Shown piece by piece: positions 1 to 7,939 of a DNA stretch of 13,319 bases. Under the pieces are notes generated by a model. It had not been told where the DNA came from and ran no database searches. It saw only the letters and a program-made list of their open reading frames with translations. Made by a program: the position numbers and the translations under genes. Position 1 is the stretch's first letter; each line of letters opens with the position of its first letter. Origin of the DNA: Chrysochromulina parva (taxonomy: Eukaryota > Haptophyta > Prymnesiales > Chrysochromulinaceae); the NCBI GenBank assembly GCA_002887195.1, contig PJAB01001609.1, forward strand, positions 1 to 13,319. Reading direction: 5' to 3'.

Positions 1-87
1 GGGGGCTACTACGTTAAATTAGTGTGGCGGCCGGGGTGAAGCTGAGCCGCCGCGGACGGAAAGACGACGGAAACAAGATGATGTAAG

Positions 88-2259
88 ATGGACGCCATCT
101 CTATGCAAGAAGCCCAGCACTCCGCACCGCTCAGCCCCGCCGACGCTAAACCCGCCGAGGGCGAGACCTCGAAGCTGCGTGCGACCGCCGCGGTCGTCGG
201 AAACGTCGCTGTGACCGTCGGCTCCGCAGCTGCCACTGTGGGTGGCTCGGCCATCTGGGCGGCGGGCTCATACCTCTCGTCGGTGGTCGCCAACCGTGGC
301 GCCAGCGGCGGCGGGATCGGCGGCGGTGGTGCCGCCGAGGCTGGCTCGGCCGCGAGCGGCCTCGGCTCGGCCGAGATCCTCAAGATGGCCAATGCGCTCG
401 ATGGCATCTTTGCGACCAGCGAGCTTGCTGGCCCGGTGGCCGGGCGGCTGAAGCAGCCCGAGGTGCCGCGACTTGTGGTGGTCGGCACGCAGTCCAGCGG
501 CAAGTCCTCGCTGCTCAACGGCATCATGGGCGCCGACATCCTACCCCTCGGCGAGGAGATGGTGACGCGCGCACCGCTTGCGCTCCAGTTGGTGCACCAC
601 GCCGAGCCATCTGAGATGCGCGCCGAGTTTGGCACCTTCGTCAACGGCGGCTGGTGCGTTGAGGAGACCGTCGAGCTCGCATGCCCCGACCCGAAGGCCG
701 CGCAGCTCGAGCGCATCCGGAAGGCCATCGAGGCGCAGACCGCCGCGCGCGCCGGCTCCCAAAAGGGCGTGACCAACGAAGCCATCTTCCTGCGCCTCTA
801 CTCGCCGCACGTGCCCAACCTGTCGCTGGTCGACCTTCCGGGGCTCACGATGACGGCGCTCACCGCGCAGGGGCAGCCTAAGGACATCAAGCAGCAGATC
901 CGCCAGATGATCGCGAGCTACATCCAGCCTGCGCGCACGATCATCTTGATGGTGTGCCCTGCCCGCGCGGATCTCGAGGCCGATCCCGCCGTCGAGCTCG
1001 CGCGTGAGTACGACCCGCAGGGCACGCGCACCGTGGGCGTGCTCACCAAGGTGGACCTGATGAACAAGGGCACCGACGTGTCCAAGTACCTCACCAACGC
1101 ACTCCCTTCCGACCTGCAGCTCTCTCTCGGCTACTTTGCGGTCAAGATGCGAGGCCCTGCCGAGAAGGGTCTGACAGTGCGCGAGGGCTACGGGAGCGAA
1201 GCGGAGTACTTCAAGGCGCATGCGACGTACGGCCGCGCGTTCGCGCCCTTTGCCGAGCGCCTGGGCGTGCCGCCTCTCTCCAAGTTCCTCGCGCGCGTCC
1301 TCTTGGGCCATCTCAAGCAGCATCTGCCCCACATTTTGCGCGAGGTCGACAGCCTCTACTTGCAGACCGAACGAAACTTGTCCGACCTCGGCCCGGCGGT
1401 GCCGATCGACGCGGCCTCACGCTCGGCGCTCGTGCAGAACCTGGTGGCCTCGTTCTCGCGCAACGTTGTGGGCGCCCTCGTCGAGAAGCGTGCCGACGTC
1501 AAGACGGGTCGACGCATTAAAGATGCCTTCGCGGCACTTTCCAAGGAGCTCAAAGCCGTGAAGCCGTTTGATGAAAGCGCGTACCCGGACCAGTACCTGC
1601 TCGACGCGGCGCGCGACTGCGAGGGCAACCACCTCTCGTTCCCGATCCCGCCCATCGAGCTGCTCGAGCACATGCTCACGCACCCCGAGAAGCGGCCCAT
1701 TCGGCAGCTGCTCCCGCCGTGCCTGGGCTGCGTGAGCGCCGTGCACGAGGAGCTGCGCGCGCTCTGCACGCGGCTGCTCAACCAGGAGACGACGATGCTG
1801 GCGCGCTTCCCCAAGCTGCGCGCCAAGCTGCGCGAGGAGTTCGAGGGGCTGCTCGAGCGCGAGCGCTTGGCCACGATGCACAAGCTCGAGGAGCTCATCG
1901 CCATGGAGGAGGCCTACATTTACACGGACGACGAGAGCTTCCTTAAGGAGCTGCAGGAGGGGATCAAGAAGCTTGTAAAGGGCGTCGAGGCGCCGCTGCT
2001 CCGCTCGATACTCAACTCGTACTATGCGACCATCACACGCTCCGTGGTGAATGCCGCGCCCAAGGCGATCATGCTGCACATGCTGCGCGCGACCGAGAAC
2101 GCCCTTTACCCTACGCTTTTCGAGCGTTTAGCCCACGCGAGCGTGGACGATCAGGGGCTGCTCGACGAGCCTCCTGAGATGGAGTCCAAGCGGCGCGCGG
2201 ACGTCGAGCTCCTCGGCAAGCTGCGCGCGGCCAAGCGCGCCCTTGAGCAGCTAGCGTAA
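88..2259 (+). CDS. Dynamin-related GTPase (DRP), 723 aa
   Basis: Large GTPase of the dynamin superfamily, expected to self-assemble on membranes and drive fission or remodelling of organelles or vesicles. Seen in the sequence: G1 P-loop GTQSSGKSS at residues 133-141, G2 Thr160 in VTRAPL, G3 DLPGL at 249-253 and G4 TKVD at 320-323. A helical middle/stalk region follows, with MEEAYIYTDDE near 606 (the dynamin MExAYxNT-type motif), and a C-terminal GTPase effector domain at about 637-723 (PKAIMLHML, then KRRADVELL). There is no PH domain or Pro-rich tail, so it is closer to DRP1-like forms than to classical endocytic dynamin. Residues 32-69 carry no charged residue and are rich in Ala, Gly and Val, suggesting a membrane-associated segment. 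ATG 88 has a good Kozak context (A at -3, G at +4). It is intronless and convergent with the SAPS gene. The family call is secure; the target membrane is unknown. Confidence 0.95.
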   Translation: MDAISMQEAQHSAPLSPADAKPAEGETSKLRATAAVVGNVAVTVGSAAATVGGSAIWAAGSYLSSVVANRGASGGGIGGGGAAEAGSAASGLGSAEILKMANALDGIFATSELAGPVAGRLKQPEVPRLVVVGTQSSGKSSLLNGIMGADILPLGEEMVTRAPLALQLVHHAEPSEMRAEFGTFVNGGWCVEETVELACPDPKAAQLERIRKAIEAQTAARAGSQKGVTNEAIFLRLYSPHVPNLSLVDLPGLTMTALTAQGQPKDIKQQIRQMIASYIQPARTIILMVCPARADLEADPAVELAREYDPQGTRTVGVLTKVDLMNKGTDVSKYLTNALPSDLQLSLGYFAVKMRGPAEKGLTVREGYGSEAEYFKAHATYGRAFAPFAERLGVPPLSKFLARVLLGHLKQHLPHILREVDSLYLQTERNLSDLGPAVPIDAASRSALVQNLVASFSRNVVGALVEKRADVKTGRRIKDAFAALSKELKAVKPFDESAYPDQYLLDAARDCEGNHLSFPIPPIELLEHMLTHPEKRPIRQLLPPCLGCVSAVHEELRALCTRLLNQETTMLARFPKLRAKLREEFEGLLERERLATMHKLEELIAMEEAYIYTDDESFLKELQEGIKKLVKGVEAPLLRSILNSYYATITRSVVNAAPKAIMLHMLRATENALYPTLFERLAHASVDDQGLLDEPPEMESKRRADVELLGKLRAAKRALEQLA

Positions 2260-2654
2260 ATGGGGAATTGGGGACCGACGGCGTCGAAGGTCGGATTGGT
2301 GTGAACGAGAGTCGAGACGCCGCAGTGCGCAGACGCGCGCGTCAAACACGAATCGTCCTTCACGAATCGATAGTTACCTCGTGGTTTGCCATAAGATCTT
2401 GTACCGCGGCGGTTGTATGAACAAATTATGACCATCTGTGACGGCAACAGTTTCTCTTTACACACAATACCGAGGTCCAAACGGCACGCTAATTATACAG
2501 CTTCCGAGGTCGGGCACACGACACCCCGGACGCGAGCACATATCCTTTTCTTCGTTCCAGGGGACCTTCCGGCTGCGCCGCCGGGGGTGCGCGTCTTGGG
2601 ACGGAACGCCAACCACACAGGCACATGGCCGCACGCGCGAATTCGATGGGAACC
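2260..2654. other. Intergenic region between convergent 3' ends
   Basis: This 395-nt spacer must hold the 3' UTRs of the dynamin gene (+) and the SAPS gene (-). I see no AATAAA on either strand. A TGTAAA on the minus strand (plus-strand tttaca near 2457-2462) lies about 190 nt past the SAPS stop and could act as a poly(A) signal of the type known from green algae; this is weak. A short inverted repeat ACCGC-G-GCGGT lies near 2402-2412. Reading frames here are short and low in complexity. I see no RNA gene. Confidence 0.5.
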
Positions 2655-4763
2655 TCAGTCCGACGCGGCCGGGCTTGCTGCCGCTCCGCCCGTGTCGAAA
2701 TCGGCAAATCCGCCGAATTGACTCTCAGACGACGAGGAGGAGAAGTCAGCCGCAAATCCGCCCGAGAAGTCAGCCGCAAACGCGCCCGAGTCCCCGCTGG
2801 TCGACGCCGCGCTCGCGGCATCGCCACTCGCCGACGCTGCCGGCGCGATGCCGCTGCTGCCGCTGCTGCCGCTGCTGCCACCGCTGTTGCCGCTGCTATC
2901 GCCAGACAGCTCGAGGTCGAAGCTGCTGCTGTCGAACTCGGCGGACCACGCCTCCGACGAGGGCGGCGGCAGCTGATCCCCCGTCATCAGCTGATCATCG
3001 CCAGTCTGGTTGACGAAGTTGCGGCTGGAGAGGTACTGCGCAAAGTGCTGGATGTAGCTCGAGGAGTGGGCCCCGGACTCGTCATCGAGCTCCTCGTCAT
3101 CTTGGTCGTCGCCGACACCGCCCGAGTCAAGATCGGAATCGAGATCGGAATCTCCCCGGCTGGCCGCGGCCGCAGCTTGGGCGGCGAGCACACTCTTGAT
3201 GGTGCTCGCATCGATCTCGTCGTCGTCGTCCGAATCCTCCGAGCCGCGCGCCGGGGTGTTGCCACCCAGTGGTCGCGACTGCAGCTGCTCCCACGAGGTC
3301 AACGCCCCGCCGGGCGCGATGAACTGTGCCCAATGCAGGCATTCGGCCTCGAGAAGCTCACGCATCTCGGACTCGCGCTGCGAGGCGGAGAGCAGGCACG
3401 CGCTGATGTGCATCACGAACGCGTGGCAGCACGGGAGCGTCTTGCCCTTCGCCTTACCAACGGCGCCCTCGCCCTTCGGAGGAGGCGCGTAGTCGGCGAC
3501 CAGCACAGTGAGACGGGTGGCAATCTGCGCGTCCGCGACGAGTGCTCTACGGACGGCGGTGACCAGCTCGGCCGAGGAGGAGGAGAAGGAGATGGCCCAC
3601 TCCAGGATGGCCGCGGCACGCATGTGCAGTGCGTTGCACGAGTGTGGCAGCAGCAGCAGATCGAGGACGATGGGGAAGAGCCCGAGTTCGACTAGCGGCA
3701 TGACCAGCGCCGTCCGCGTCTTGAGACACTCTTCGAGCAGCAAGAGCAGCTTGCAGCGCTGGGCGCCGCGTGGCCGATAGGCCGGCGCATCGTTCGCGAA
3801 AAAGCGCGAAAACCTCGCGGGCAGAGGCGATGGCGCAGCGATGGCCGCAAAGAAGCGGTCAATGTCAGCCTCTATCTGGTCGAGGAGCGCCTCGGCCACG
3901 GGCGCTAAGGGGGACTCTCGTTGCCTCGAGAGCAAGTGCAGGACGACGTCGAGCGCGGGCAGGTTGGGCGCGTCGTCCACGCCGAGGCACACGCGCACCA
4001 GCTGCGCACAGCGCGCCCGGCCCGAGGGGCTGCTCTCGAGGCACTCGGGCGGCTCGGACGAAGCAGCGAGTAGCGCGCACAAGAGCGAGGACGCATTGGT
4101 GACGACTTCCGGGTCGTCGTGCGCCAAGGCATCCAGCGCGGCGGGGACGAGCGCCGTGTGCGGCAGCCACGACTGGGCATCGAGCTCGGAGCGTGGCATG
4201 GCTGACTGCGCCGGGGCGCCAGGCTCGGACACGGGCGGCTCGCCGATGCAGAGAGCGATCAGGAGAGCGAGGATGGCGTCCGAACCGATGTGCGTGAGCA
4301 GCTGCTGCACCAGCGTTCGCTGATCGGGCATGCCCTCCGCCTGCAATACGGCCTTAAGGGTCTGCTTCTGCAGCGACTTGAGCACCTTGCATGCATAGCC
4401 CGCGAGCACGGGTGGCAGCGGTGGCGGTGTCGCGAGGAGCGAGAAGAGCTGCTTGAGGACCGCAGGCTCGCCCGTTACGGCATCGCGCAGCGCAGGCATG
4501 TCGCAGGACAGCACCTCAGTCGCCACAAACGGGTACTTATACTTGCGCACATCCGAGTCACTCGCGTCCGGCATCTCTGTGACGTAGGCCGCAAGCTTGT
4601 ATAGTATCGCGGGTGTGGAAAGGTACTCGGTGAGCTTCGCATTCTGCGCTTTGCACTCCTGCAGCAGCTCATCTTCTTCGAGTAGCTCCTCGAGGGTGAA
4701 TCCGGATGGCCGCTCCATGATCGTGTCGATCGACGAGGATGTGAAGTGCAAAGAGAAGAACAT
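2655..4763 (-). CDS. SAPS-domain protein, PP6-type phosphatase regulatory subunit, 702 aa
   Basis: SAPS-family protein (yeast SIT4-associated proteins, metazoan PPP6R1-3), a regulatory subunit that binds the PP2A-like catalytic subunit Sit4/PP6 and directs it to substrates in growth, cell-cycle and DNA-damage signalling. Seen: the family's N-terminal signature, with MFFSLHF then SSIDTI (compare MFWKFDL in animals), QECKAQN at 35-41, YKYPFVATEVL at 75-85, LAGYACKVL at 120-128 and HIGSDAILALLI at 158-169. Helical repeats continue to about residue 500. The tail is acidic (about 520-565), then Ser/Gly/Ala-rich with FAADF, FAADF and FADFD motifs in the last 60 residues. The frame stays open upstream to 5126, but the family start motif fixes the start at 4763; the upstream part is promoter and overlaps SSRP1 exon 1 in antisense. 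It is divergent from SSRP1. The family is confident; the phosphatase partner is inferred from homology. Confidence 0.9.
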   Translation of the reverse strand: MFFSLHFTSSSIDTIMERPSGFTLEELLEEDELLQECKAQNAKLTEYLSTPAILYKLAAYVTEMPDASDSDVRKYKYPFVATEVLSCDMPALRDAVTGEPAVLKQLFSLLATPPPLPPVLAGYACKVLKSLQKQTLKAVLQAEGMPDQRTLVQQLLTHIGSDAILALLIALCIGEPPVSEPGAPAQSAMPRSELDAQSWLPHTALVPAALDALAHDDPEVVTNASSLLCALLAASSEPPECLESSPSGRARCAQLVRVCLGVDDAPNLPALDVVLHLLSRQRESPLAPVAEALLDQIEADIDRFFAAIAAPSPLPARFSRFFANDAPAYRPRGAQRCKLLLLLEECLKTRTALVMPLVELGLFPIVLDLLLLPHSCNALHMRAAAILEWAISFSSSSAELVTAVRRALVADAQIATRLTVLVADYAPPPKGEGAVGKAKGKTLPCCHAFVMHISACLLSASQRESEMRELLEAECLHWAQFIAPGGALTSWEQLQSRPLGGNTPARGSEDSDDDDEIDASTIKSVLAAQAAAAASRGDSDLDSDLDSGGVGDDQDDEELDDESGAHSSSYIQHFAQYLSSRNFVNQTGDDQLMTGDQLPPPSSEAWSAEFDSSSFDLELSGDSSGNSGGSSGSSGSSGIAPAASASGDAASAASTSGDSGAFAADFSGGFAADFSSSSSESQFGGFADFDTGGAAASPAASD
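2740..2787 (-). repeat. 24-bp tandem duplication in the SAPS gene tail
   Basis: Two adjacent 24-nt units, 2740-2763 and 2764-2787, differ at two bases. On the minus strand they encode two copies of an eight-residue FAADFSGG/A-type unit. Because the unit is a multiple of three, the frame is kept. This is a recent in-frame duplication within a low-complexity tail. Confidence 0.8.
2847..2900 (-). repeat. Imperfect CTGCCG hexanucleotide repeat coding Ser/Gly
   Basis: A run of imperfect ctgccg-type units encodes the SSGSSGSSG stretch of the SAPS protein tail. It is coding low-complexity sequence and a likely site of length variation between strains. Confidence 0.6.
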
Positions 4764-4968
4764 TTTGCGGCGGGTCGCTGCAGAACTCGTGTAGCTCCTT
4801 GGGCGGACCACGCGCCTTAACTGTGAACCCTTTCTCATCCAACTGAGGGATTTTTTGGATATGATTTCGAAGCGACATTGCCCGAGCGTCAAACCAAGGG
4901 GCTCGCCAGCCCAAAGGGAAAAGCTTTTGGGAATGAGAGGTGTGAACAGCTCCGCCTTCGCGGCAAGA
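4764..4968. promoter_or_regulatory. Putative bidirectional promoter, SAPS (-) / SSRP1 (+)
   Basis: Only 205 bp separate the two divergent start codons, so both 5' UTRs and both core promoters must lie here, unless one gene has a distant non-coding exon. The stretch has an AT-richer patch near 4847-4870 (ggattttttgg) and a nested palindrome at 4910-4931 built on AAAAGCTTTT, with CCCAAA and TTTGGG arms. I see no convincing TATA box. The promoter role is inferred from geometry. Confidence 0.6.
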
Positions 4969-6619
4969 ATGGCGGCGGCAGCGACCGGCGGCCCTGAGGC
5001 CCACCAGGTAATGCAACAGCTGTGCGGCTGCCTGCGGCGGCGTGCTCTGCGGCACGCGCTCGCGCTGCTCGCTCTCGTCGAACCGCGATTCCTGCTCTGC
5101 TCCTCGAGTGCGCTGCAGCGCTTCACCGAGCGCTCTCCACGCCTTTCTCACTGCACTCCACACACGCCCCTTCTATGCGCGCCAGTTTGGCAACATCGTG
5201 CTTGGTGGCAAGAATGCGCACCGTGATGAGTCTATTGGGCAGCTCCGCGTCCATGCCGACGGCTTCGGGTGGAAGTCCAAGCAGGGTGGCTCGCCTCTCG
5301 TCATCCCCAAGGCTGACTTGCGCTCGGCAGAGTGGATCAAGATCCCGCACGCGTACCAGCTAAAGCTGCGCGTCAAGGGAGGCTTCGTGCACAAGTTCAA
5401 TGGCTTCCGCTCCACAGACAAGGACACCATTCGCGAATTCGCGAAGGAGGCCTTCGGCCTCGAGTTTGAGGACGCGCACCTTTCGTACAAGGGCTGGAAC
5501 TGGGGTCAGGCCATCGTTGAGGGTGGCAACGTGAGCTTCAACGTGGAGGGCAAGCAGACGCTCGAGGTGCCGCTGACTGACGTCGCGCAGGCGACCGTGC
5601 AGAAAAACGAGGCGATCCTTGAGATGGTCGCCGACGACACGGCTCTGCCCGAGGACGAGATGCTCGTCGAGCTGCGCTTCCATCTGCCGCAGTCCACGGG
5701 CGACGAGGCGGCGGACGTGGACGGCACCCCCGCCGAGGGCTTCGTGGCGCTGGTCAAGCAGAGCGGCGACCTCGATGTGGCGGGCGCCACGCTCGCCACG
5801 CTTCCGGATATTCAAGTGCAGGTGCCGCGCGGCCGCTTCGAACTCGAGCTGTGCGACAAGTTTATGAAGCTGTTCGGCAAGAGCAACGATTACAAGATTA
5901 TGTACACGGCTGTCTCGGCGCTCTACCTGCTGCCCAAGCCCGACGGGTACCACATGGCGCTGTGCATTGCCCTCGAGCACCCGTTGCGCCAGGGCGCCAC
6001 CTCGTACCCGCACATCGTGCTGCAGCTGCCCAAGGAGGCTCCCCTCGAGCTCGAGGTCGCGCTGAGCGAGGCGGAGTGCACCGCGCGCTTTGGCGACAAG
6101 CTCGACAAGTTTGAGAGCGGCGACATGCCCGGCGTGGTGGCCAAGGTGCTGGCCGCCTTCACCAAGAAGAAGGTCTCGGGCATCAAGGCGGGCGGCTTCA
6201 ACGGCGATAATGCCGACGGGCGTTCCAAATCCATCCGCTGCTCCCTCAAGGCGGCCGAAGGCTTCCTGTACCCGCTCAGCAAGGAGTTCTTCTTCATGTC
6301 GAACAAGCCGTTACTCATCGAGTTTGAGAAGGTTGCGTCCATCGAGTTCAACCGCGTGGACGCCAAGCAGCAGCAGGCGCAGGTGCGCACGTTCGACATC
6401 ACGGTGCACATGAAGGAGGGGCTGCCGAAACAGGAATTCGTCAACTTGCAACGCTCCGAGTACAAGGAGCTCTTCCGCTTCCTGAAGACGAAGAACATCC
6501 GCATCAAGAACATCGCGTCGGCCAGCTACGGCGACGATGTGGCTGAGGGCGATGACGATGACGACCCTTACACGGCCAGGCTCAAGGCCGAGCGGGAGGC
6601 GACGAAGGAGGCGATGATG

Positions 6620-6652
<33 letters not shown>

Positions 6653-6762
6653 GATGACGAGGACTTCAAGGGTGGCGACGAGTCGGACGTGGATGAGGAG
6701 TACGACGAGGGCAGCGAGGAGGACGACGAGCGCGCGTTCAAGAAGAAGAAGAAGGGCGGCGA

Positions 6763-6801
<39 letters not shown>

Positions 6802-7270
6802 TGAGAAGGCGGCGCCTCCACCTAAGAAGCGCAAGAAGGAGGCCTCGAGCGAGGAGGATGAGTCGGACGCACCGGTAGAGTCGCCACCCAAGAAGAAGGG
6901 CAAGGAGCCCGCCGGCTCGAGCAAGAATCCCTTGCTCGAGAAGAAGCCGAAGAAGAAGCGCGCCAAGAAGGACGCGAATGAGCCCAAGCGCGGCCAGTCG
7001 GCTTACATGCTCTGGATGAATTCGGCAGGGCGCACGATTGCCAAGGAGGCCCTTGGCAACGGCGCGAGCATCGGCGACATTGGCAAGTGGTGCGGCGCCA
7101 AATGGAAGGAGATGAACGCGGCCGCGCGCGTCGAGTGGGACGACAAGGCCGCCGCCGACAAGGCGCGTTACGAGCGCGAGATGGCTGAGTACAAGTCCAA
7201 CATCCGTCGACAGGCGATGGCCGCCGCTGGCGGCAGTGACGACGACGACGACGACAATGACGACGCGTGA
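4969..7270 (+). CDS. SSRP1: FACT complex subunit SSRP1 with HMG box; two exons, 707 aa
   Basis: Histone chaperone subunit that pairs with SPT16 in FACT and reorganises nucleosomes during transcription and replication. Model: exon 1 4969-5007 (MAAAATGGPEAHQ) joined to exon 2 5186-7270. The join gives HQFGNIVLGG, matching the start of plant SSRP1 (HLFNNISLGG). The uninterrupted frame has no ATG upstream of the homology, only a GTG at 5042, so splicing is needed. ATG 4969 has A at -3 and G at +4. Domains: N-terminal POB3-type PH-like dimerisation region with KGWNWG, the SSRP1/POB3 double-PH middle region (RGRFELELCDKF, DYKIMYTAV, KQGxT-like RQGATSY), acidic tracts from about 493 and from about 539, Lys-rich nuclear signals such as PPKKRKK near 560, an HMG box at about 611-680 (NEPKRGQSAYMLWMN) and a short acidic C-terminal tail. 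It is the plant/animal form; yeast Pob3 lacks the HMG box. Confidence 0.93.
5008..5185 (+). other. GT-AG phase-0 intron in SSRP1
   Basis: Donor CAG|GTAATG at 5007/5008 and acceptor GCGCCAG|TTT at 5185/5186 bound a 178-nt intron that falls exactly between codons on both sides. A ctcac branch-point-like element has its A at 5150, 35 nt before the acceptor, followed by a pyrimidine-leaning stretch. The intron happens to stay open in the downstream frame, which could mislead gene callers into starting at the GTG at 5042. The evidence is sequence and homology only; there are no transcript data. Confidence 0.82.
6623..6649 (+). repeat. (GAC)9 trinucleotide tract in SSRP1
   Basis: Nine uninterrupted GAC codons encode the first Asp run of the SSRP1 acidic region, starting at about residue 493. 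It is a coding microsatellite prone to length change. Acidic tracts at this place are normal for the family, so it is not an error. Confidence 0.9.
6764..6799 (+). repeat. (GACGAG)6 hexanucleotide tract in SSRP1
   Basis: Six perfect GACGAG units encode alternating Asp-Glu in the second acidic tract, followed by an imperfect GATGAG. Read on the other strand it gives an artificial Leu/Val-rich 'membrane' frame, which should be ignored. Confidence 0.9.
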
Positions 7271-7369
7271 ATGCGCCACTATGAAGACGCGGAGCACGCG
7301 CATCAGTGGTCTTGGCGTGTTTACGTCGCCGCATCCCCCCTCCCCCGCGCCGTGTAGCGCGTACTAATC

Positions 7370-7375
7370 AATAAA
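7370..7375 (+). terminator. Poly(A) signal AATAAA of SSRP1
   Basis: A canonical AATAAA lies 100 nt past the SSRP1 stop codon, followed by GT/T-containing sequence (gagcgtggtc, then catgtgtcgt). It is the only perfect AATAAA I noticed placed just downstream of a gene in this window, and it supports a eukaryotic 3' end here. Confidence 0.7.
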
Positions 7376-7939
7376 GAGCGTGGTCAAAGTCACTGCCATG
7401 TGTCGTCGAGATGCGGGGGCCATGAGACCCGGTGGCCGACTCGCCGCACACACAGCACGCGGCCGCCGTCCACCTCCGCATCCACCGCGTCGCGACCGGA
7501 CGCTCCGGATGACCATAGCGACCAATGTGCAATGACGCGCGCGAACCGTCCGATCAACGTTCAAGGGTGGCGGAAACCGCCGGCGCCGCGCGTGCGCCGC
7601 GCTCGCCGAGATCACCGAGATGCGTAAGCGATTATAACGCCCGTACCGCTTGTGAACGTTTACTTCCTTTCGTGGTTTCAGAGTCGCGCGCACTGACACG
7701 ACAGACAGCAGATTCCGCGGGGGCGGGGAGATAACGTCCGGTCAGACGAGCCACGGCAAAGCGCACGGCATCCGGACGATCGTGGCGCGGGGATCGGATC
7801 GTCGCCTACGATTACCAAATGAACGTCTTGATCCGACGATCTTCCAAACGCGACTCGCGACAAGAGCGAACAGGCACATTGGCAGGGCCCGTCGCGTCTG
7901 GCGTCTCGAGCGCGTCGCATTCAATTGTTCTATCACCGA
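7376..7939. other. Intergenic region between SSRP1 and FkbM 3' ends
   Basis: This 564-nt stretch lies between convergent genes and is expected to hold the FkbM 3' UTR. It contains a perfect hairpin GGCGG-AAA-CCGCC at 7569-7581, next to a GC-rich direct repeat (gcgccgcgc), and a repeated ccgagat near 7605-7620. Open frames on both strands are Arg/Pro-rich and show no recognisable motif. I see no tRNA, other RNA gene or mobile element. Confidence 0.5.

Noticed and set aside
9..785. 258-codon minus-strand frame over the dynamin 5' half
   Set aside because: It is antisense to a conserved GTPase domain, Ala/Ser/Pro-rich, with no domain; open only because of GC-rich codon bias.
2625..3695. 356-codon plus-strand frame over the SAPS tail
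   Set aside because: It is antisense to the SAPS gene and Arg/Ala-rich; the SAPS frame carries the family motifs.
4764..5126. Upstream extension of the SAPS frame (121 residues)
   Set aside because: The family N-terminus (MFFSLHF...SSIDTI) begins at 4763. The extension is Arg/Ser-rich, has no homology and overlaps SSRP1 exon 1 in antisense.
5042..5185. SSRP1 N-terminal extension from GTG 5042
   Set aside because: It is not an ATG, has no similarity to SSRP1, and lies inside a well-bounded phase-0 intron.
6311..7303. 330-codon minus-strand frame that looks like a membrane protein
   Set aside because: Its Leu/Val runs are the reverse reading of GAC/GAG acidic repeats and Lys codons in SSRP1. 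It is a compositional artefact.
7376..7939. Possible tRNA or small RNA gene
   Set aside because: I looked for T-loop and anticodon-arm patterns; the only clear hairpin (7569-7581) is short and isolated. A tRNAscan or Rfam search would be decisive.
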